DNA of 64,000 nt. Source: JAVWJP01 sp036638975. GTDB lineage: Bacteria > Bacillota > Clostridia > Oscillospirales > Ruminococcaceae. The stretch lies in contig JAVWJP010000001.1 of assembly GCA_036638975.1 (NCBI GenBank), forward strand, positions 1-64,000, given 5' to 3'. The position numbers and the translations under genes are program-made. Positions 33,673-41,916 of this stretch are shown one piece after another (within the stretch, counting starts at the first letter, position 1; each line of letters begins with the position of its first letter). Under the pieces are notes generated by a model that made no database searches, was not told the origin of the DNA, and was given only the letters and a program-made list of their open reading frames with translations.

Positions 33673-35865
33673 ATGAGTGAGACTGTAAAAACTGCGGCAG
33701 AAGAATTTGAAGACCTTATGGTTAAAATAAAAGCAACGGGTAAGCCTTACGATATTCCCGTCATTATACGTGCATTTGAAACCTCGCGTTTGGCGCACGA
33801 GGGGCAGATGCGTCTTTCTGGCGAGCCATATGTGACGCACCCTCTGCACGTTGCCGAAATTCTTGTGCAGCTTGGCATGGATACCGATACTATTGTAGCG
33901 GCACTTTTGCACGATGTTGTAGAGGATACTTCTGTTACCACAGACATGATAAAAAAGCAATTTGGCACCGATGTAGCCCTTTTGGTGGACGGTGTAACAA
34001 AGCTTGGCAAAATACCCTTTGCCTCCCGCGAAGAGCAGCAGGCAGAGAACGTGCGAAAAATGCTTCTTGCCGTTGCAAAAGATGTTCGTGTAATAATAAT
34101 AAAGCTTGCCGACAGGCTGCATAATATGCGTACACTCGATGCCAAAGAGCCGCAAAAGCAGCGCGATATTTCTTTGGAAACCATGGAGGTATATGCGCCG
34201 CTTGCTCATCGCCTTGGTATACGCGGTGTCAAAGAGGAGCTTGAAGATTTAGCCCTTAAATATTTAGACCCTGTTGCTTATCAAGAGATAGAGCATATGC
34301 TGGACCTAAAGCGCGAGCAGAGAAACCAGTTTATAGAGCATATAAAAAAGCGTATAACAGAACGGATAGTTGAGCAAGACGGTAAAAAAATACACCTTGA
34401 GGGTCGGGTAAAAAGCGTTTATGGCATTTACCGCAAGGTATATATAAACGGACGCAACTTTGATGAAATATATGACATATATGCGGTGCGCATAATAGTT
34501 GATACCGTGGTGGATTGCTATAATATTTTGGGAATAGTCCATGATATGTTTCGCCCCATACCAAACCGTTTTAAAGATTATATATCCACCCCAAAGCCTA
34601 ATATGTACCAGTCGCTTCACACAACGGTAATAGATAAAGGCGGAATACCGTTTGAAATTCAAATCCGCACATGGGATATGCAGTATACTGCGGAGTACGG
34701 CATTGCCGCACACTGGAAGTATAAAGCTGGTATTTCGGGCAAGGACAAGCTGGAGGAACGCCTTGCGTGGGTGCGCCAGCTCTTAGAGGTTCAGCAGGAT
34801 TCCGAAGACGTAGAGGACATTGTACGCTCTATTAAAACCGATTTAGCCCCCGAGGAGGTTTTTGCGTTTACCCCGCGCGGTGATGTAATAAACCTGCCCG
34901 CAGGCTCTACCATAATAGATTTTGCTTACGCTATACACACGGCAGTTGGCAACCGCATGGTGGGTGCAAAGGTTGACGGGCGCATGGTGGCTATAGATTG
35001 TACCGTAAAAACAGGCAATATTGTCGAGATTATTACGACTAAAAACCAAACTCAGGGTCCCAGCCGCGATTGGCTGAAGATAGTAAAAACAAGCGAGGCG
35101 CGCAACAAAATTCGCTCTTGGTTTAAAAAAGAACGGCGTGAAGAAAATATAGCCGAGGGCAAACAAGAGCTGGAGCGCGAGTTTAAGCGCAACTATATAA
35201 GCCTACCTGACGAGCAAATGAAAGAGTTTCTTTTGGACATAGCAAAACGGCAGCACTGTGCAAGCCTAGATGAGCTTTTTGCGGCTATAGGCTATGGCGG
35301 GGTATTGCTTTCGCGCATTATGCCGCGTATAAAGGACGATTTTCAGCGCAATTACCGCATAGCGGACGATGCAAAAATATTGTTGAAGCCAAAAAAAGAA
35401 ACAAAGGGACAAAGCGGAGTAATAGTAGAAGGCTTAGACAGCTGCCTTGTTAAATTTGCACGCTGCTGCAACCCGTTGCCGGGTGACGATATAGTTGGCT
35501 TTGTGACACGTGGCTTTGGGGTTTCAATACACAAGCGCGACTGTCAAAATGTGCAGGGAGCCATGCTTGACGAGAGCCAGCGAGAGCGCTGGGTTCGCAC
35601 CAGCTGGTCTGACCATGTGCGCGAAACCTTTAAATCTACCATAGAAATTTATGCCGTAGACAGACCGGGCATGATAGCCGATATAAGCATAGCACTTGCC
35701 AATATTCATATACCAATGCACTCGCTTAACGCGAGAGAGGCAAAGGATAAACACGTTGTTGTACAGATAACACTGGGTATTTCGGGGCTTGAGCAGCTTT
35801 CAATTATAATTGCGCTGTTCAGCAAGATAAGCGGGGTTATTTCGGTAGAACGTGCAAAACAGTAG
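33673..35865 (+). CDS. rel: Bifunctional (p)ppGpp synthetase/hydrolase Rel
   Basis: The 730-residue long RSH protein sets the stringent response. The hydrolase HD domain contains HPLHVAEI and LLHDVVEDTSVT, the synthetase domain contains RVKSVYGIYRK and STPKPNMYQSLHTTV, and TGS (VFAFTPRGDVINLPAG), zinc-finger (ARCCNPLPGDDIVGF) and ACT domains follow. Because both catalytic sites look intact it is probably bifunctional. GGAGGTGATGGT precedes the ATG at 33673; an upstream ATG at 33655 overlaps this site. Confidence 0.97.
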   Translation: MSETVKTAAEEFEDLMVKIKATGKPYDIPVIIRAFETSRLAHEGQMRLSGEPYVTHPLHVAEILVQLGMDTDTIVAALLHDVVEDTSVTTDMIKKQFGTDVALLVDGVTKLGKIPFASREEQQAENVRKMLLAVAKDVRVIIIKLADRLHNMRTLDAKEPQKQRDISLETMEVYAPLAHRLGIRGVKEELEDLALKYLDPVAYQEIEHMLDLKREQRNQFIEHIKKRITERIVEQDGKKIHLEGRVKSVYGIYRKVYINGRNFDEIYDIYAVRIIVDTVVDCYNILGIVHDMFRPIPNRFKDYISTPKPNMYQSLHTTVIDKGGIPFEIQIRTWDMQYTAEYGIAAHWKYKAGISGKDKLEERLAWVRQLLEVQQDSEDVEDIVRSIKTDLAPEEVFAFTPRGDVINLPAGSTIIDFAYAIHTAVGNRMVGAKVDGRMVAIDCTVKTGNIVEIITTKNQTQGPSRDWLKIVKTSEARNKIRSWFKKERREENIAEGKQELEREFKRNYISLPDEQMKEFLLDIAKRQHCASLDELFAAIGYGGVLLSRIMPRIKDDFQRNYRIADDAKILLKPKKETKGQSGVIVEGLDSCLVKFARCCNPLPGDDIVGFVTRGFGVSIHKRDCQNVQGAMLDESQRERWVRTSWSDHVRETFKSTIEIYAVDRPGMIADISIALANIHIPMHSLNAREAKDKHVVVQITLGISGLEQLSIIIALFSKISGVISVERAKQ

Positions 35866-35878
35866 CGGAGGTTATGTT

Positions 35879-36352
35879 ATGAAAGCGGTTTTACAGCGTG
35901 TGGTCAGTGCCGCAGTAAAAATAGACGGAGATTGTGTCGGTAAAATAGAAAAAGGAATCTTACTGCTTTTGGGTGTAGATGAGGGCGATACCAACCAAGA
36001 GTGCGATTTTTTGGCTCAAAAAGCGGTAACGCTGCGTATTTTTGAAGACGAAAACGGTAAAATGAACAAGAGCCTGTGCGATATAGGCGGAGAAATGCTT
36101 GTGGTTTCGCAGTTTACTTTGTGTGCCGATTGTAAAAACGGACGCCGTCCCTCATTTATTCATGCCGCACTGCCTCCTGTTGCCGAAAGCCTTTATCGTA
36201 GGTTTACAGCAAGGGTAAACGAGGCAGGTATAAAAACGGCGAACGGGCGTTTTGGCGCCGATATGCTTGTTACAATAAACAATGACGGACCTGTGACGAT
36301 AGTACTTGACACAAAAGAAATAATGCCGCAAAAAAATGTATTAGGAGCATGA
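35879..36352 (+). CDS. dtd: D-aminoacyl-tRNA deacylase
   Basis: A 157-residue editing enzyme that frees tRNA from D-amino acids and from misacylated glycine. VVSQFTLCADCKNGRRPSF contains the catalytic SQFTL motif and the NDGPVTIVLDT segment is the Gly-cisPro-type motif region. The ATG at 35879 with GGAGG upstream matches the family N-terminus MKAVLQRV; the frame extends 27 bases further into rel. The rel-dtd order is widely conserved. Confidence 0.96.
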   Translation: MKAVLQRVVSAAVKIDGDCVGKIEKGILLLLGVDEGDTNQECDFLAQKAVTLRIFEDENGKMNKSLCDIGGEMLVVSQFTLCADCKNGRRPSFIHAALPPVAESLYRRFTARVNEAGIKTANGRFGADMLVTINNDGPVTIVLDTKEIMPQKNVLGA

Positions 36353-36355
36353 AAT

Positions 36356-36985
36356 ATGAGAATTGATACAATGGTTTTGTGCGAGCTTTCGACAAATTGC
36401 TATATTGTAAGCACCTGCAAAAAAAATTGTGTGCTTATAGACCCTGCTGCCGATGCGCCGAAAATAATAAGCTTTTTACAAAAAGAAGGGCTTACACCAA
36501 AATATATTTTTGTCACTCACCCGCATCACGACCACATTGGGGCTGTAAAAGAGCTTCAAATGTATTTTGGTGCAAGGGTTGTAATAGGCGAAATTGATAA
36601 TAAGATAGTGGAGGACCCGCTGCCTATGTACGGCGAGCGCTATTTATGGAAGGTAAAGGACAAACTTTTTAAAGCCGATATTCTTGTAAAGGACGGCGAT
36701 GAGATAGCTTTGGACGAGCTTATTTTTAAGGTGATGCTTACCCCAGGGCACACTGCGGGAGGTGTTTGTTACCTTTGCGGAAACGAGCTTTTTGTGGGTG
36801 ATACTTTGTTTAAAGAAGAAGTGGGCAGGTGCGACCTATACAGCGGCAGCTTGCCTGCCATGCTGCAATCGGTAAAGCGGTTGGCAGAGCTACCGGGGGA
36901 CTATAACGTTTACCCCGGCCATGGTGAAAGCACAACAATGGAGCACGAGCGAAAATATAACCAATACATAAGAAAGACATATTAA
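36356..36985 (+). CDS. MBL-fold metallohydrolase (glyoxalase II-like)
   Basis: The 209-residue protein carries the metal motif THPHHDHIG, then LTPGHTAGG, VGDTLF and YPGHGE, the complete metallo-beta-lactamase ligand set of the YcbL/glyoxalase II branch. Substrate cannot be told from the sequence. It lies 3 bp after dtd and its stop is followed at once by the hemZ ATG, so it belongs to the rel-dtd-hemZ run found in other Firmicutes. Confidence 0.92.
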   Translation: MRIDTMVLCELSTNCYIVSTCKKNCVLIDPAADAPKIISFLQKEGLTPKYIFVTHPHHDHIGAVKELQMYFGARVVIGEIDNKIVEDPLPMYGERYLWKVKDKLFKADILVKDGDEIALDELIFKVMLTPGHTAGGVCYLCGNELFVGDTLFKEEVGRCDLYSGSLPAMLQSVKRLAELPGDYNVYPGHGESTTMEHERKYNQYIRKTY

Positions 36986-38470
36986 ATGAAGCTTTATATA
37001 TTTGGACATGACTATAAATATGAGGTAGAGGCGCTTGTGAGAATGTTTTTTCACGGCGTGAGCATAGATGTAATAACAGGAGAGCCACCAAATAATGAAG
37101 CCGAAAATTATGTTTATACAAAGGCAGTGCGCGGTGGGCAAAGCACAGCGCTTTTTGTAAAGGCACAGCTTGCGGGCAGGACGGCGGAGAAAAGCGCAGA
37201 GCTTTTAAATGCTTCACACAGCTTTGATGCGGAGTGTGAACGGGTTTTTGCGGTGCTTTTGTATGATATACTTACGCCGCTTACAGGTGTGAAGCTAAGT
37301 TGGGGTGTGCTTACCGGTATACGCCCTGTCAAGTTTGTACATAAGTTTCATTCCGAGGGCAAAACAGATGATGAAATTCGCGATATACTTCAAAAAAAGT
37401 ATTTGGTGACACCGCAAAAAACCGAGCTTCTTCTGCAAACAGCCGCAAAAGAAGCCAAGGTGCTTTCGCTTTCACTTCCTCAGTCATTCAGCCTTTATAT
37501 TTCAATACCTTTTTGTCCCAGCCGCTGCAATTATTGCTCGTTTGTTTCGCACGATATTGAAAAAGCGGGCAAGCTTGTGCCGCAGTATGTAGAGCTGCTT
37601 ATAAAAGAGATAGCCTATACTGCGGAGCTTGTAAAAAAAATGGGGCTGCGCCTTGAAACAATATATTTTGGCGGTGGGACACCCACAACATTAACGGCAA
37701 AGCAGCTTTTAGATGTTATGAGGGCTGTTTCCGATGGCTTTGACCTTTCAAATTTGCGCGAATATACTGTAGAGGCGGGGAGACCCGATACCATTACAAA
37801 AGAAAAGCTGGAAGCTATAAAGCAAATGGGGGCAACGCGGATAAGTATAAACCCGCAAACCATGAACGACAGCGTGCTTGAGGCTATAGGGCGCAGGCAC
37901 ACGGCACTGCAAACAGTGCAGGCGATGAGTCTGGCAAGAGCTGTGGGGCACAAAAGTATAAATATGGACATTATAGTTGGGCTGCCGACAGACAGCTACG
38001 AGAGCTTTTGTGATACCATGGAAAAAGTAATTGAACTTTCGCCGGAAAATATCACTCTGCATACCCTTACGGTAAAGCGTGCGGCAACCCTTACAGACGA
38101 TAATTCGACGGAATATAAAAAACAAAGCGCCGTTGTTGCTAAGATGTTAAATTACGCCGCTATGCGCTTTAAGGCGGAGGGCTACAGCCCGTATTATCTT
38201 TATCGACAAAAAAACACTGTTGATAACATGGAAAACGTAGGCTACTGTAAGGACGGGCACGAGGGGCTTTACAATGTTTTTATAATGGACGAAACACATT
38301 CTATAATAGCCCTCGGAGCGGGCGGGGTTTCAAAGCTTCGCAGCCCACACAGCGAGCTTATAAACCGTATTTTCAATTATAAATTTCCTTATGAATATAT
38401 AAGCCGATTTGACGAAATATTACATCGTAAGGACAAAATAAGTGAATTTTACGTCAAAAACCCCATATAA
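36986..38470 (+). CDS. hemZ: Radical SAM coproporphyrinogen dehydrogenase-like HemZ
   Basis: A 494-residue radical-SAM enzyme. About 160 N-terminal residues are specific to HemZ. The iron-sulfur motif CPSRCNYCSF follows ISIPF, then YFGGGTPTTL and a HemN-like C-terminal domain. Reactions suggested for the family are oxygen-independent coproporphyrinogen III oxidation, though several HemN-like proteins do other radical chemistry. It starts directly at the preceding stop codon. No other haem gene is in the window. Confidence 0.92.
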   Translation: MKLYIFGHDYKYEVEALVRMFFHGVSIDVITGEPPNNEAENYVYTKAVRGGQSTALFVKAQLAGRTAEKSAELLNASHSFDAECERVFAVLLYDILTPLTGVKLSWGVLTGIRPVKFVHKFHSEGKTDDEIRDILQKKYLVTPQKTELLLQTAAKEAKVLSLSLPQSFSLYISIPFCPSRCNYCSFVSHDIEKAGKLVPQYVELLIKEIAYTAELVKKMGLRLETIYFGGGTPTTLTAKQLLDVMRAVSDGFDLSNLREYTVEAGRPDTITKEKLEAIKQMGATRISINPQTMNDSVLEAIGRRHTALQTVQAMSLARAVGHKSINMDIIVGLPTDSYESFCDTMEKVIELSPENITLHTLTVKRAATLTDDNSTEYKKQSAVVAKMLNYAAMRFKAEGYSPYYLYRQKNTVDNMENVGYCKDGHEGLYNVFIMDETHSIIALGAGGVSKLRSPHSELINRIFNYKFPYEYISRFDEILHRKDKISEFYVKNPI

Positions 38471-38521
38471 AATTATATTAAACCATAAAATTGCATAAAA
38501 TAAAAAAATATTGGTTTTTTG

Positions 38522-38550
38522 TTGCAACAATTGTTACATTGGAATATAAT
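38522..38550 (+). promoter_or_regulatory. Promoter of the zinc-ribbon protein gene
   Basis: TTGCAA and a perfect TATAAT are spaced by 17 bp, 37 bp before the start codon. Confidence 0.8.
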
Positions 38551-38587
38551 ATAGGCAAACGAAATCATTAATAAGGAGGCAGCAAAT

Positions 38588-39040
38588 ATGGATACATTTG
38601 ATGAATTTCTTGACAAGGCAAGAGGTCTTGTAGACCTTGCGGGCAAAAAAACAGGTGAAGCGGTAGAGTTTGCAAAGCTTAAACTAAACCATGCACAGCT
38701 AAATGGCGAGATTCAAAAAACTTACGAAAAACTTGGTGCGTTTGTCTACAAATTTAAGAAATCCGGCGATGAAAACGACGAGCTTATAGCTACCTGTGTA
38801 AACGAGATTGATGGTCTTATAGCTCAGCTTGATGCTATTGATGTAAAAATCAACGAAATCAGAAGTGCTGTTAAGTGCCGTCAGTGTGGTGCTGTAAACG
38901 ATGATGAAGCGGTTTATTGTGCAAAATGCGGTGCAAAGCTAGAGCAGCCTGTAGAAGAAGCTGAGCAAGATGAGCCTGAAGAAGCACAGCCGTCAGAAGA
39001 TGAATATGTAGATGCACAGGAAGAAACGAAGGAAATTTGA
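38588..39040 (+). CDS. Coiled-coil protein with zinc ribbon
   Basis: A 150-residue cytoplasmic protein. Residues 1-95 are helical with heptad-like spacing. A zinc ribbon (CRQCGAVN, CAKCGAKL) occupies about 98-120, and the last 30 residues are strongly acidic. It has its own promoter and terminator and an excellent AAGGAGG site, so it should be well expressed. Function is unknown. Confidence 0.85.
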   Translation: MDTFDEFLDKARGLVDLAGKKTGEAVEFAKLKLNHAQLNGEIQKTYEKLGAFVYKFKKSGDENDELIATCVNEIDGLIAQLDAIDVKINEIRSAVKCRQCGAVNDDEAVYCAKCGAKLEQPVEEAEQDEPEEAQPSEDEYVDAQEETKEI

Positions 39041-39106
39041 ACCTGAAAAGTCCTATATTACAAATAAATAAATGCGTTTACAAAAAAAAGACAAGCAAAA
39101 GCTTAT

Positions 39107-39156
39107 CTCCCCTTGTTCTGTCACAAACCTGCTGTGAAGCTACAAGGGGAGTTTTT
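39107..39156 (+). terminator. Terminator of the zinc-ribbon gene
   Basis: CTCCCCTTGT (39107-39116) pairs perfectly with ACAAGGGGAG (39142-39151), an inner TCACA/TGTGA pairing extends it, and TTTTT follows. Confidence 0.92.
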
Positions 39157-39187
39157 CTTTGATTCAAAGGCATTTAGTAGCTTTTTT

Positions 39188-39273
39188 ATTAAAACTATCG
39201 CAAATAGTTTTAATTGCGCGTGTGCGTAGCACGCGATTTAGATAAAAATTAATAAAACAGGAACTGTTTTATT
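39188..39273. repeat. Three consecutive perfect hairpins upstream of hup
   Basis: Three inverted repeats lie in 86 bp: an 11-bp arm with 5-base loop (39188-39214), a 6-bp GC-rich arm CGCGTG/CACGCG with 7-base loop (39217-39235), and a 10-bp arm AATAAAACAG with 3-base loop (39251-39273). None has a T-run on the plus strand. The stretch 39157-39573 holds no gene apart from these and the hup promoter. Confidence 0.75.
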
Positions 39274-39419
39274 AAAGATAATGCACGTAAACAAGTATGT
39301 AAAAACTTTTTCAGTAGTGTTTTTGGCTGTATTTTATGTAATTTTTTTGTTTTAAATACATTCAATTGAAAAAAAAGATATTTTAATCACCTGAAATGGT
39401 AAAAATATTGTAAAAACAC

Positions 39420-39448
39420 TTGAAAAAATAAGAGCAATAGGGTAATAT
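39420..39448 (+). promoter_or_regulatory. hup promoter
   Basis: TTGAAA and TAATAT are spaced by 17 bp, giving a leader of about 120 bases before the HU gene. Confidence 0.7.
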
Positions 39449-39573
39449 AAAAAGAGTCACTTATAATAACCGTCACAAAATAGCGCAAAATAACAGTGAT
39501 GTTCAAAACATTAGTAACAGATTATCAAAACATCTGTTTCAATAATTTTTAAAAAATACGGAGGCTATTAACA

Positions 39574-39849
39574 ATGACCAAGACAGATTTAATCAGCATG
39601 GTTGCACAAAAATCAGAGCTTACAAAAAAAGATAGTGAAAAAGCAGTGGTAGCGGTTATCGACGCAATAACAGAGGCTCTTGCCAACGGAGAAAAAGTGC
39701 AGCTTGTTGGTTTTGGCACTTTTGAAGTTAAAACTCGTGGAGCAAGAATGGGTATAAATCCAAGAACAAAAGAAAAAATGCAAATTGAAGCTTCTAAGCT
39801 GCCTTCTTTTAAAGCAGGCAAAGCACTTAAAGATTCCGTAGCCAAATAA
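39574..39849 (+). CDS. hup: HU family DNA-binding protein
   Basis: The 91-residue nucleoid protein has the HU arms and signature GFGTFEVKTRGARMGINPRTKE. It compacts and bends DNA as a dimer. CGGAGG lies before the ATG. It is followed by a terminator and then the rqcP-yabP block, the same order as in other Clostridia. Confidence 0.97.
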   Translation: MTKTDLISMVAQKSELTKKDSEKAVVAVIDAITEALANGEKVQLVGFGTFEVKTRGARMGINPRTKEKMQIEASKLPSFKAGKALKDSVAK

Positions 39850-39863
39850 TATAATAATATAAT

Positions 39864-39896
39864 AAAAGGGGGTGCCTATGGCATCCTCTTTTTTAA
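39864..39896 (+). terminator. hup terminator
   Basis: A compact stem (AAAAGGGGGTGCC with GGCATCCTCTTTT, 3-base loop) ends in TTTTTT. Confidence 0.85.
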
Positions 39897-39918
39897 ATAA
39901 TTTAAAAGGAGCATCAGT

Positions 39919-40158
39919 ATGCGATTAGATAAATATTTAAAGGTTACCCGTCTTATTAAACGGCGCACTATAGCCAATGAAGCCTGCGACGCCGGAAGAA
40001 TAGCCGTAAACGGTAAACCACAGCGTGCGTCGTACGATGTGAAGGAAAACGATGTTTTAGAAATAAACTTAGGCACACGCCCGTTAAAAGTGCGTGTTTT
40101 AAGCGTAAGCGAATATGCAACAAAAGAAGATGCTGCTTCAAACTATGAGGTTATATAG
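39919..40158 (+). CDS. rqcP: S4-domain RNA-binding protein RqcP (YabO/Hsp15-like)
   Basis: A 79-residue protein formed almost entirely by an S4 domain (MRLDKYLKVTRLIKRRTIANEA, AVNGKPQRASYDVKENDVLEI). RqcP works with RqcH in Ala-tailing of stalled nascent chains on 50S subunits. AAAGGAG precedes the ATG. It sits in the conserved hup-rqcP-yabP-yabQ order. Confidence 0.94.
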   Translation: MRLDKYLKVTRLIKRRTIANEACDAGRIAVNGKPQRASYDVKENDVLEINLGTRPLKVRVLSVSEYATKEDAASNYEVI

Positions 40159-40224
40159 CTGCCGCGTCATAAATACTGCCTTTTTCGCATAGTCTTGTAG
40201 TAATCATTACGGGAGGTGTGCGAA

Positions 40225-40509
40225 ATGGCAGAAGAAAAAAAGCTTATAAAAATGCCGCATAATTTAATATTGGAGGACCGCCGAACGCTTACTGTTTCTG
40301 GCGTAGAAGATATTGACAGCTTTGATGAAGAAAATATAGTGCTTTTTACAGATATGGGGGAGCTTACGGTAAAAGGCGAGGGTCTGCATATAAATAAATT
40401 AAGCGTCGATACGGGAGAGCTTAATGTAGAGGGAGATGTGCACTCTCTTATTTATACAAACGATGAACCACGCCGCAACGGAGGTTTTTTTGCGCGTATG
40501 TTCCGATAG
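40225..40509 (+). CDS. yabP: Sporulation protein YabP
   Basis: A 94-residue spore-coat-assembly protein of the YabP/YqfC family, with PHNLILEDRRTLTVSGVEDIDSFDEENI as the conserved strand pattern. In B. subtilis it is made in the mother cell under sigma-E. GGGAGGTG lies before the ATG at 40225; the frame opens 9 bases earlier. Its presence is direct evidence that the organism belongs to a spore-forming lineage. Confidence 0.92.
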   Translation: MAEEKKLIKMPHNLILEDRRTLTVSGVEDIDSFDEENIVLFTDMGELTVKGEGLHINKLSVDTGELNVEGDVHSLIYTNDEPRRNGGFFARMFR

Positions 40510-40521
40510 AGAGCGGCGCGT

Positions 40522-41046
40522 ATGATAGAAGTAAACACGCAAACAGCTGTTTTTTTATATTCGCTTATTTTGGGGTTTTGCTTAGGTCTTTTTTACGATG
40601 TCTTTCGCATTTTTCGACTTGCTATTTGTCACAGCAGTGCTATCATATTTTTAGAGGATATTTTTTATTTTGCTTCCTGCGCCGTGATAACATTTTTGTT
40701 TTCGATATCGGCGCTAAACGGTCATGTTCGTGTTTTTTTAGCTGTGGGTGAGCTTTTAGGGGCAACAATTTATTATTTTTCTGTAGGCGTTTTAGTAATG
40801 CGCGTTTCAAAAAAAATAATTTCCTGTATAAAAGCTCTGCTTTTATTTTTATATAGTGTTTTTATACGCCCAATTTTACTGGTAGGCAGCTTCATTATGC
40901 AAAAAATAGGTAAAATATGTAGCAAAGCGGCTAAAAAAGTAAAATTAATTCGCATAAAGGCAAAATATAGCTTGAAACAGCGAAGCATTTTAGTGTATAA
41001 TCTATTTGTTAGGGGTAAGTGCGCCCACATGAGAAAAAAGACGTAA
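40522..41046 (+). CDS. yabQ: Spore cortex biosynthesis protein YabQ
   Basis: A 174-residue membrane protein with four hydrophobic segments in the first 130 residues (starting VFLYSLILGFCLGLFYDVFRI, a YabQ hallmark) and a basic C-terminal tail. YabQ is required for cortex formation in B. subtilis. It follows yabP by 12 bp. Its 3' end overlaps the longest possible form of the divIC-like gene. Confidence 0.9.
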   Translation: MIEVNTQTAVFLYSLILGFCLGLFYDVFRIFRLAICHSSAIIFLEDIFYFASCAVITFLFSISALNGHVRVFLAVGELLGATIYYFSVGVLVMRVSKKIISCIKALLLFLYSVFIRPILLVGSFIMQKIGKICSKAAKKVKLIRIKAKYSLKQRSILVYNLFVRGKCAHMRKKT

Positions 41047-41066
41047 AAAGTGAGGTGACATATGCT

Positions 41067-41360
41067 GTGCGAAAAGAAAAAACAAAGCAATGCGGTAAAT
41101 CGGGCTTTTTTAAATTTGCTGTCTGTGTGTTTGTGGTATATGTCGCTTATATGTTGGTGCAGCAGCAGTTTGAAATTCACTCCAGACAGGTTGAGCTTAC
41201 GACTATAGAAGCACAGGTTGAAGTGCAAAAGCTTAAAAATAAAGAAGTAGAGCGACTGCTTGCAGGCGAAAGCAAGCAGTATGTAGAGCGGCTTGCAAAG
41301 GACGAATATGGTTATGCGTATCCTGATGAAACCATATATATAGATACCTCCGGCTCGTAG
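41067..41360 (+). CDS. divIC: Septum formation initiator, DivIC/FtsB-like
   Basis: A 97-residue bitopic protein with a basic cytoplasmic tail, one transmembrane helix (FFKFAVCVFVVYVAYMLV) and an extracytoplasmic coiled coil (QVELTTIEAQVEVQKLKNKEVERLL), ending with the DivIC-like DEYGYAYPDE. It would join FtsL and DivIB in the divisome. Start choice is uncertain: the frame opens at GTG 41019 inside yabQ, but GTG 41067 has GAGGTG about 9 bases upstream and is preferred. Confidence 0.85.
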   Translation: MRKEKTKQCGKSGFFKFAVCVFVVYVAYMLVQQQFEIHSRQVELTTIEAQVEVQKLKNKEVERLLAGESKQYVERLAKDEYGYAYPDETIYIDTSGS

Positions 41361-41400
41361 CCGGCAGGACATATAATATTAAGGAGGCAAATGTTTTCAT

Positions 41401-41841
41401 ATGCAGCTTGAAGTAGGAAACATCTTGGAGGGCAAGGTTACCGGAATTACAAAATTTGGCGCATTTGTAGAGCTACAGGGAGGCAAAACCGGCATGGTTC
41501 ATATCTCTGAGGTTGCCGCCACATATGTCAATGAAATTTCAGAGTACTTAAAAGAGAATCAAATCGTAAAGGTAAAAGTTCTTTCTATCTCTCCGGAGGG
41601 CAAGGTGAGCCTTTCAATTAAGCGTGCTTTACCGCCTCCTGCACCGCAGCCACGGCGTGAAGGCCCCAGAATTGATAATTTTGACTGGAATGCAACAAAA
41701 GGCAAAAGCGATAATTTATCCTTTGAAGATATGATGAATAAATTTAAGCAAACAAGCGACGATAAAATGTCAGATTTAAAAAAATATACCGATGTTAAGC
41801 GCGGAACCGGAAACGGCGGGCGTCGCGGCAGCAAGGGGTAG
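41401..41841 (+). CDS. S1-domain RNA-binding protein (YabR-like)
   Basis: The 146-residue protein has one S1 RNA-binding domain (VGNILEGKVTGITKFGAFVEL, GMVHISEVA, VLSISPEGKVSLSIK) and a basic, Gly/Arg-rich C-terminal tail. It corresponds to YabR, which follows divIC in Bacillus as well. AAGGAGG lies 13 bases before the ATG, slightly far. A terminator follows. Confidence 0.92.
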   Translation: MQLEVGNILEGKVTGITKFGAFVELQGGKTGMVHISEVAATYVNEISEYLKENQIVKVKVLSISPEGKVSLSIKRALPPPAPQPRREGPRIDNFDWNATKGKSDNLSFEDMMNKFKQTSDDKMSDLKKYTDVKRGTGNGGRRGSKG

Positions 41842-41848
41842 AACATTA

Positions 41849-41880
41849 GAAGCGCTCGCTTATGGGCGCTTCATTTTTTT
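41849..41880 (+). terminator. Terminator after the S1-domain gene
   Basis: GAAGCGC (41849-41855) pairs with GCGCTTC (41866-41872) and is followed by ATTTTTTTT. Confidence 0.85.
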
Positions 41881-41916
41881 AAAAAACTGTGCCAAACGGC
41901 AGAACGGAAGAAAAAT

